Below, one piece after another: positions 58,225 to 64,000 of a stretch of 64,000 nt of DNA. Under the pieces are notes generated by a model. That model made no database searches and was not told the origin of the DNA. It saw only the letters and a list, made by a program, of their open reading frames with translations. The first letter of the stretch is position 1; every line of letters starts with the position of its first letter. The stretch is taken from contig NZ_JAFMPY010000014.1 in NCBI RefSeq assembly GCF_017353515.1, forward strand, positions 62,001-126,000, written 5' to 3'. The translations under genes and the position numbers were made by a program. The DNA comes from Jiella sonneratiae (GTDB taxonomy: Bacteria; Pseudomonadota; Alphaproteobacteria; Rhizobiales; Rhizobiaceae).

Positions 58225-59340
58225 ATGACGAGCTACGTGAAGCAGCTGGCGCTCGCCGCCGGGCTGACCTGTGCCTTCGTGGCCGCTGCGCCGGCTGCCG
58301 AAAAGCACAAGGTGTTTCTGTCGATGAGCTACATCGGCAACGACTGGCAGGCCGAGGCGGCCAACATGGTCAAGGCGCTCGCCGCTTCGAAGGACTATGC
58401 CGACAAGGTCGACCTGCAGGTGCAGGTGGCCGGGCCGAACGCCCAGCGCCAGATCCAGCAGATCAATGCCATGGTGCAGGCGGGCGCCGAGGCGATCGTC
58501 GTCTATCCGATCTCGCCGACGGCGCTGAACCAGGTCGTCAAGAACGCCTGCTCCAAGGGCGTGAAGATCGTCGCCTACGACGCCGAGATCACCGAGTCCT
58601 GCGCCTACAACGTGACGATCGACCAGGAGGAGGCCGGCCGCAAGACGGCGGAGTGGCTGGCCGACAAGCTCGGCGGCAAGGGCGACATCGTGCTGATCAC
58701 CGGCGTGCCGGGCACCTCGGTCGACATTGCCCGGACCAAGGCCGCCAAGGAGGTCTTCGCCAAGCATCCGGACATCCACGTCGTCGGCGAGGCCGTCGGC
58801 ATGTGGAGCCAGGCGGTCGCCCGCACCGAGCTCTCAAAGCTCCTGGCGACGCGCAAGTGGGACGACATCGACGGCCTGTGGATGCAGGTCGGCTGCTACA
58901 CCGCCAACGCCATGCAGCTCGAAGCCGGCCGCTCCGAGGACAAGCTCGTTCCCTGCGCCGGCGAGGGCTCCAACGGCGGCCGCATCCAGGCACTGGCCAA
59001 GGGCACCGAGGTGGAGGGTGCGAGCAGCCCCTATGCGCCGCTCGGCGCGCCGCGCATCTCCTACGCCTCGCCGCCCTATTCCGGCGCCCTCGCCCTGAAG
59101 CTCGCCGTCGACATGCTCGAGGGCAAGGACGTGCCGCATCACACGACGCTGCCGCTGCCGCTGGTGACCAACGACACGATCAAGCTCTGCGAGACCGGCA
59201 GCTGGGAGGAGATGAAGAACGGCTGCAACACCTTCAAGCCGTCGATCGTCGCCAATCCCGGCTGGTTCGGCTCGATCTTCTCCGATCAGCTTCCGCAGCT
59301 CGGGCTGAACGCCGCTCTGGTCGGCCAGCCCGAGACCTGA
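58225..59340 (+). CDS. Sugar-type ABC transporter substrate-binding protein
   Basis: This 371-residue periplasmic protein has a signal peptide ending PAA-E and a family-2 (ribose-binding type) fold: HKVFLSMSYIGNDWQAEAANMVKALA, NAMVQAGAEAIVVYPISPTALNQVV and VLITGVPGTSVDIARTKAAKEVFA. Several Cys pairs (NGCNTF, ITESCAYN) are unusual for the family. The ligand is not predictable, but a sugar, polyol or similar is likely. Confidence 0.88.
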   Translation: MTSYVKQLALAAGLTCAFVAAAPAAEKHKVFLSMSYIGNDWQAEAANMVKALAASKDYADKVDLQVQVAGPNAQRQIQQINAMVQAGAEAIVVYPISPTALNQVVKNACSKGVKIVAYDAEITESCAYNVTIDQEEAGRKTAEWLADKLGGKGDIVLITGVPGTSVDIARTKAAKEVFAKHPDIHVVGEAVGMWSQAVARTELSKLLATRKWDDIDGLWMQVGCYTANAMQLEAGRSEDKLVPCAGEGSNGGRIQALAKGTEVEGASSPYAPLGAPRISYASPPYSGALALKLAVDMLEGKDVPHHTTLPLPLVTNDTIKLCETGSWEEMKNGCNTFKPSIVANPGWFGSIFSDQLPQLGLNAALVGQPET

Positions 59341-59380
59341 GCCGCCGACGCCGGCCGGCGCCCCGAAGGCGCCGGTCGGA

Positions 59381-59425
59381 GCATGATCCCGAAAAGCTGC
59401 AACCGGCTTTCGGGAACGATCATGC
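59381..59425. repeat. Rhizobial extragenic palindromic repeat
   Basis: The outer arms GCATGATC and GATCATGC and inner arms CCGAAA and TTTCGG form a long hairpin 41 bp after the binding-protein stop. The 'GCATGATCCCGAAAA' start is a repeat I recognise from many rhizobial genomes. It may limit expression of the downstream ATPase. Confidence 0.65.
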
Positions 59426-59518
59426 GCCAACGAGAAGAGAGAGCGGGATGACGGGAAATGCTCGTCTCATCCCGCTCCAAGGGCCCCGGGAAACGCGGTC
59501 CGGACGACGAGGGTGAGG

Positions 59519-61069
59519 ATGTCCAACGATCGGCCGCCGGCCATCGCCATCGAGGGCCTGTCGAAGACGTTCGGCGCGACGCGGGCGCTCGACGACGTCT
59601 CCTTCGCCGTGGCGCCCGGCACCGTCCACGCGCTCCTCGGCGAGAACGGCGCCGGCAAGTCGACGACCATGAAGCTGTTGTCGGGACTGATCGAACCGGA
59701 CGCCGGGACGATCCATGTCGACGGCCGGCCGGTGCGCCTGCGCAGTCCGCGCGACGCGCACCGGGCCGGCATCCAGACTGCCTTCCAGGAACTGACGCTG
59801 GTCCCGGACCTCACCGTCCTCGAAAACATGACGATGCCCTATACGCCCGTCTCGCTGTTCGGGACGCGTCGGATGCGTGCGGCGGGACGGGCCGTGCGGG
59901 CGCATTTCGACCGGCTCGGCCTGGCGATCGATCCGGAGGCGCTCGCCGCTTCGCTCGACCTTGCCGAGCGCCAGAAGATCGAGATTGCCCGGGCGCTGTT
60001 CCGCGAGCCGCGGATCCTCCTCCTCGACGAGCCGACCTCGGCGCTCGCCGGCGGCGACGTCGCCTGGCTCGGGCGGATCGTCGCCGATGCGCGGCGCCGG
60101 GGCGTCACCGTCCTCTTCATCTCGCACCGGATGCAGGAGGTGCGCGAGTTCTGCGACCGGCTGACGATCCTGCGCAACGGCCGCCACATCGTCACCTGCG
60201 AGGTCGCGGAGATCACCGACGAGGCGGTCGTGGAAAAGATCATCGGCCGGTCGATCAGCCAGACCTTCCCGCCGCGGCCGGCGGCGGCGCGCGCCGGAGC
60301 CGAACCGATCCTCGAACTGCGCAAGCTCTCGGCCGGCGCCAAGCTGCGCGACGTCGACCTCGACCTCAGGCCCGGCGAGATCCACGGCATCGCCGGGCTG
60401 CAGGGAATGGGACAGATCGCGCTATTCAGGGCCTGTTTCGGGGCGGAGCCGATCGCTTCCGGCGAATTGCGGGTCGACGGCCGCCCGGTGCATCTGGCCG
60501 CGCCGGCCGACGCGCTGCATCCGTCGCTGCGGATCGGGCTTCTGCCCGAGGAGCGCAAGACCGAGGGGCTGTTTCTGCGGCTCGACGGCAGCAACAACGC
60601 CACCCTGCCGACGATCGACCGCTTCACGCGCGCCGGCCTGATCGACCGCGATGCCGAGCGCGAGGCGACGCTCGCCGCCTTTCGCGCCGTCGAGGTCGAC
60701 GACCGGGCGATCTACATGCCGGCCGGATCGTTTTCCGGCGGCAACCAGCAGAAGATCGCCATCGCCAAGTGGATCCTCGCCGAAAGCCGCATCCTGCTGC
60801 TCTTCGACCCGACCCGCGGCATCGACGTCGGCACCAAGCACCAGCTCTACCAGCTCATGCGCGACTTCGCCGAAGCCGGCGGCGCGGTGCTCGTCCATTC
60901 CACCGAGGTGCCGGAACTCGTCCACCTCTCCGACCGCATCTCGGTGCTCTACGAGGGCGAGATCGTCGCAAGGCTCGAGGGCGAGGCGATCAGCGAGATC
61001 GCGGTGATGGCCGCGGCGCTCGGCGGCGCCGACAAGGCGGCGGCAGAACGACGGGAGCCGGTGCATTGA
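59519..61069 (+). CDS. Sugar-type ABC transporter double ATPase
   Basis: This 516-residue protein has two tandem ABC domains as in RbsA/MglA. The first has Walker A GENGAGKST and Walker B LLLDEPTSAL. The second keeps FSGGNQQKIAIAKWI but has a degenerate Walker A (IAGLQGMGQIAL), and its Walker B reads LLLFDPTRGID, with Phe-Asp in place of Asp-Glu. One active and one weak site is common in this family. GTG 59513 is a possible alternative start to ATG 59519. Confidence 0.92.
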   Translation: MSNDRPPAIAIEGLSKTFGATRALDDVSFAVAPGTVHALLGENGAGKSTTMKLLSGLIEPDAGTIHVDGRPVRLRSPRDAHRAGIQTAFQELTLVPDLTVLENMTMPYTPVSLFGTRRMRAAGRAVRAHFDRLGLAIDPEALAASLDLAERQKIEIARALFREPRILLLDEPTSALAGGDVAWLGRIVADARRRGVTVLFISHRMQEVREFCDRLTILRNGRHIVTCEVAEITDEAVVEKIIGRSISQTFPPRPAAARAGAEPILELRKLSAGAKLRDVDLDLRPGEIHGIAGLQGMGQIALFRACFGAEPIASGELRVDGRPVHLAAPADALHPSLRIGLLPEERKTEGLFLRLDGSNNATLPTIDRFTRAGLIDRDAEREATLAAFRAVEVDDRAIYMPAGSFSGGNQQKIAIAKWILAESRILLLFDPTRGIDVGTKHQLYQLMRDFAEAGGAVLVHSTEVPELVHLSDRISVLYEGEIVARLEGEAISEIAVMAAALGGADKAAAERREPVH

Positions 61070-61083
61070 GCGAGGCCGCGGTC

Positions 61084-63171
61084 ATGGCGAAGGCGGAGGC
61101 GATGCGGCGTCCCGGGTCCCCCTGGACCGGGGGCTTCCGGCACAAGGCGGCGCGCAGCCGCGCGACGCTGGTGGCGATCGCCGTCTTCGTCCTGTTGTTC
61201 CTCGTCACCGACTGGATCAGCCCCGGTCCGATGACCTATTTCGACGTCTCCTTCCTCGCCAGCGGCGGCACGACGCTGGCGCTGGCGGCGATCGGCCAGA
61301 CGCTGGTCATCCTTTCCGGCGGGTTCGATCTCTCGGCCGGGGCGGTGATCTCGCTGGTCAACGCCGTCCTCGCCGCCAATATGAGCATGACCGACATGGA
61401 AGCCTCGGTCGCCGAATGGACGGCGGTCGGCATCGGCGTCGGCATGCTGGTCGGGGCGTTCAACGGCTTCTTCGTCGCCTTCCTCAGGCTGCAGCCGATC
61501 GTCGTCACCCTGTCGACGATGTTCATCGTCGAAGGCGGCACGCTGCTGGTGCTGGAGCAGCCGGGCGGCTTCGTCGCGCCGACCCTCGGCTCGTTCTACA
61601 TGGGCGATGCCGTGCCGAACCTTCTGCCGGCGCCGATCCTGCTCCTCGGCGTCGTCCTCCTCGCCTGGGCGTGGCTGAAGCGCACCCGCTACGGCCTGGC
61701 GCTCTACGCCGTCGGCAGCGACCCCGCCTCGGCCGCCGCCGTCGGCATTTCGGTGCCCTGGGTGCGCTTTGCCACCTACGTCCTCGCCGGCGGCCTCTAC
61801 GGCCTCGCCGGGGTGTTCATCAGCGCGCAGACCGGCTCCGGCGACCCGCTGGTCGGCAACTCGCTGCTGCTCTCGGTCTTCGCCGCTGTGGTGATCGGCG
61901 GAACGCGCCTCGGCGGCGGCAAGGGCGGGCCTGTCGGCAGCGTCTTCGGCGCCTACACGCTGATGATCGTCGTCAACATCCTCCTCGCCCTCAACGTCTC
62001 GGCCTATTTCTCGAGCATCGCCGAAGGCGCCGTCCTGCTCCTCGCCGTCCTGTTCGCCTCGTTCTCGAAGACCTCCGTCCTCGCCGACCAGATCCGCCAC
62101 GGCCTCGCGGCGGCGCGGGCGCGCAGTGCCGGGCTTCTGGTCGCGCAACGGCCGAAGGCGGATCGCCGGCTCGCCTTCGCGGCGCGCCGCGGCGCCGCGT
62201 CTGCCGGCGGCGTCGAGCTCCCCGGCCTCTTCAGGCGCAACGCCGAGACGATCCGCTATGCCGCCCCCGCCTATGTCGCGCTTTGCCTGGTGCTGATCGC
62301 GACGCAGTTCGTGCTCGGCAACGTCCTCGTCAATTTCGGCTACTGGAACGCGCTCTTCGTCCTCTCGACCTTTCTGGCGATCCTGGCGCTCGGCCAGGGC
62401 GCGGTGATCCTCACCGGCGGCCTCGACCTGTCGCTGCCCTGGACCATCGCGCTGTCGGGGATCCTGCTCGCCGGCATGGTCCGGGGCTCCGATCCGGCGC
62501 TCCTCTACGCCCTGCCGATCGTCCTCGCCGTCGCGGCGGCGATCGGCCTCCTCAACGGCATCGGCGTCGTCATGCTGGGCCTCTCGCCGATCGTGGTGAC
62601 GCTCGCCATGAACGGCATCCTGCAGGGCGCCGCGCTGCTCTATTCCAACGGCACGCCGTCGGGCTTCGCCTCGCCGGCGCTGCGCTGGTTCATGACCGGG
62701 CACGTCGCCGGGGTGACGCCGGTGATCCCGTTCCTCGCCGCCTTCGTGATCGGCGCGACGGTGCTTCTCGGCCGCACCAGCTTCGGCCGGCGGGTCTACG
62801 CCATCGGCAACAGCCTCGAGGCGGCGCGGCTGTCGGGCGTGCGCACCGGCCGGGTGATCATCGCGGTCTACGTCCTGTCGGCGCTTTCGGCGGCGCTGGT
62901 CGGCATTCTCCTCACCGGCTTTTCCGGCCAGGCGAGCCTCGGCATGGGCGACGACTACCTGCTGCCCTCGATCGCCGTGGTGGTCGTCGGCGGCGCGCTG
63001 ATCACCGGCGGCCGCGGCCATTATCTCGGCATGTTCGGCGGCGCGCTGCTGCTCACCGCGCTGCAGACCCTGCTCGCCGGCACCACCCTCCCCTATGCCT
63101 TCCGGGCCATCCTCTTCGGCTGCGTCGTGCTCGCCGCGGTCGTCGCCCTTCGTGAACGCAGGACCTCGTGA
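61084..63171 (+). CDS. Fused double sugar-type ABC permease
   Basis: This 695-residue membrane protein joins two RbsC-type permeases. The first (about residues 20-335) has ILSGGFDLSAGAVISLVNAV and VIGGTRLGGGKGGPVGSVFGA; the second (about 375-690) has ILTGGLDLSLPWTIALSGIL and VVVVGGALITGGRGHYLGMFGGA. An Arg/Ala-rich linker of some 40 residues joins them. TTG 61066, overlapping the ATPase stop, is an alternative start to ATG 61084. Confidence 0.9.
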   Translation: MAKAEAMRRPGSPWTGGFRHKAARSRATLVAIAVFVLLFLVTDWISPGPMTYFDVSFLASGGTTLALAAIGQTLVILSGGFDLSAGAVISLVNAVLAANMSMTDMEASVAEWTAVGIGVGMLVGAFNGFFVAFLRLQPIVVTLSTMFIVEGGTLLVLEQPGGFVAPTLGSFYMGDAVPNLLPAPILLLGVVLLAWAWLKRTRYGLALYAVGSDPASAAAVGISVPWVRFATYVLAGGLYGLAGVFISAQTGSGDPLVGNSLLLSVFAAVVIGGTRLGGGKGGPVGSVFGAYTLMIVVNILLALNVSAYFSSIAEGAVLLLAVLFASFSKTSVLADQIRHGLAAARARSAGLLVAQRPKADRRLAFAARRGAASAGGVELPGLFRRNAETIRYAAPAYVALCLVLIATQFVLGNVLVNFGYWNALFVLSTFLAILALGQGAVILTGGLDLSLPWTIALSGILLAGMVRGSDPALLYALPIVLAVAAAIGLLNGIGVVMLGLSPIVVTLAMNGILQGAALLYSNGTPSGFASPALRWFMTGHVAGVTPVIPFLAAFVIGATVLLGRTSFGRRVYAIGNSLEAARLSGVRTGRVIIAVYVLSALSAALVGILLTGFSGQASLGMGDDYLLPSIAVVVVGGALITGGRGHYLGMFGGALLLTALQTLLAGTTLPYAFRAILFGCVVLAAVVALRERRTS

Positions 63172-63172
63172 C

Positions 63173-63967
63173 ATGTCTGATACGACGCCCAACATCCTTT
63201 CCGGCCTCGCCGGCCAGCGCGTCGCGCTGACGGCGGGCGGCGCCGGGATCGGCTTCGCCATCGCCACCCTCCTCCACGCGCTGGGCTGCCGCCTGGCGAT
63301 CTGCGACGTCGCCGAAGAGGCGCTGGAATCGGCCCGCCAAGCCCTGCCGGGCTCCATCGCGGTGAAGGCGGACGTCGCCGACGAGGGCTCGGTCGAAGGC
63401 TTCTTCGCGGCGGCGATCGACGGTCTCGGCGGGCTCGACGCGCTGATCAACAATGCCGGCATCGCCGGACCCACCGGCGGCGTCGAGGAGATTTCCGTCG
63501 CCGACTGGCGCCGCTGCCTCGACATCGGCCTGACCGGCCAGTTCCTCTGCACCCGCCTCGCCGTACCGCATCTGAAAGCGGCCGGCGGCGGCGCCATCGT
63601 CAACATGTCCTCCTCGGCTGGGCGCCACGGCTATGCCTACCGCACGCCCTACGCCTCGGCGAAGTTCGGGGTGATCGGCTTCACCCAGAGCCTCGCCAAG
63701 GAACTCGGCCCCTCGAACATCCGGGTCAACGCGATCCTGCCCGGCATCGTCTCCGGCCCGCGCATGGAGGGCGTCATCCGCGACCGTGCAGCGCAGCTGG
63801 GCGTCTCCTACGGCGAGATGGAGACGCGCTATCTGGAGAAGGTCTCGCTGCGCCGGATGGTGACGCCGCAGGACGTCGCGGCGATGGTGGCGTTTCTCCT
63901 GTCCGATGCCGGCCGCAACCTCTCCGGCCAGTCGCTCGGCGTCGACGGCAACGTGGAGACGCTGTGA
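63173..63967 (+). CDS. SDR-family oxidoreductase
   Basis: This 264-residue short-chain dehydrogenase has TAGGAGIG near residue 20 (Ala replaces the usual second Gly of TGxxxGIG), INNAGIAG, the catalytic Ser in MSSSAG and YxxxK in YASAKFGV. It starts two bases after the permease stop, so it probably oxidises the imported sugar or polyol. Its stop overlaps the next ATG. Confidence 0.92.
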   Translation: MSDTTPNILSGLAGQRVALTAGGAGIGFAIATLLHALGCRLAICDVAEEALESARQALPGSIAVKADVADEGSVEGFFAAAIDGLGGLDALINNAGIAGPTGGVEEISVADWRRCLDIGLTGQFLCTRLAVPHLKAAGGGAIVNMSSSAGRHGYAYRTPYASAKFGVIGFTQSLAKELGPSNIRVNAILPGIVSGPRMEGVIRDRAAQLGVSYGEMETRYLEKVSLRRMVTPQDVAAMVAFLLSDAGRNLSGQSLGVDGNVETL

Positions 63968-64000
63968 TGACCCCCTCCGAGACGACCGTCGCGATCGTCG
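63967..64000 (+). CDS. Start of a further gene in the operon (cut by the window end)
   Basis: ATG 63967 overlaps the SDR stop (TGATG) and the frame stays open to the window end, giving only MTPSETTVAIV. The overlap suggests a cotranscribed catabolic gene. Nothing can be said about its function. Confidence 0.55.
   Translation, partial: MTPSETTVAIV

Overview
The window is high-GC alphaproteobacterial DNA. Gene families and order point to the Hyphomicrobiales (Rhizobiales): a general amino-acid (Aap) importer, a cisplatin-response type ATP-dependent DNA ligase, a DUF6460 protein, an OmpR-type regulator next to an L,D-transpeptidase, rhizobial-type palindromic repeats and a form I CO dehydrogenase. 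An Aurantimonadaceae-like host is a guess only. There is no IS element, prophage, CRISPR array or rRNA.

Layout. 0.3-5.0 kb: aapJQMP amino-acid importer (minus strand). 5.2-18.1 kb: mostly housekeeping genes (metC-like lyase, LolA, alpha/beta hydrolase, a small toxin-antitoxin pair, xthA, a cyclic-nucleotide-binding protein, a response regulator, an L,D-transpeptidase, a YdeP-type molybdoenzyme, DUF6460, an ATP-dependent ligase carrying an in-frame palindromic insertion, and an ExoX-like nuclease). 18.57 kb: tRNA-Thr(CGT). Everything after it is accessory catabolism.

18.7-26.4 kb: a SorC regulator faces a sulfatase, a spermidine/putrescine-type ABC importer with a fused permease, and a formylglycine-generating enzyme. 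Palindromic operators lie between regulator and operon. This looks like a self-contained 'import, desulfate and mature the sulfatase' unit. 26.4-37.7 kb: an amide/urea unit (urtABCDE-fmdA-fmdB) faces a transporter-fused hybrid histidine kinase and a LuxR-type response regulator. 38.9-48.4 kb: a second amide unit, amiC-amiR, a urea/amide-type ABC importer, an acetamidase/formamidase and a tandem nitrilase whose second domain has lost two catalytic residues. The two amide units do related work under different control: two-component signalling versus AmiC/AmiR antitermination.

48.4-57.1 kb: a form I (AYRCSFR) carbon monoxide dehydrogenase operon, coxC-M-S-L-D-E-F, on the minus strand, with 13-bp direct repeats upstream of coxM. 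57.4-64.0 kb: a GntR regulator, a near-perfect 24-bp operator, and a sugar-type ABC importer (binding protein, double ATPase, fused double permease) with an SDR dehydrogenase, running off the window end.

Many boundaries carry hairpins or repeats: two 103-bp copies 49 kb apart (97 of 103 positions identical), a double hairpin at 15.2 kb, a rhizobial palindrome at 59.4 kb and an 18-unit GA microsatellite at 48.4 kb.
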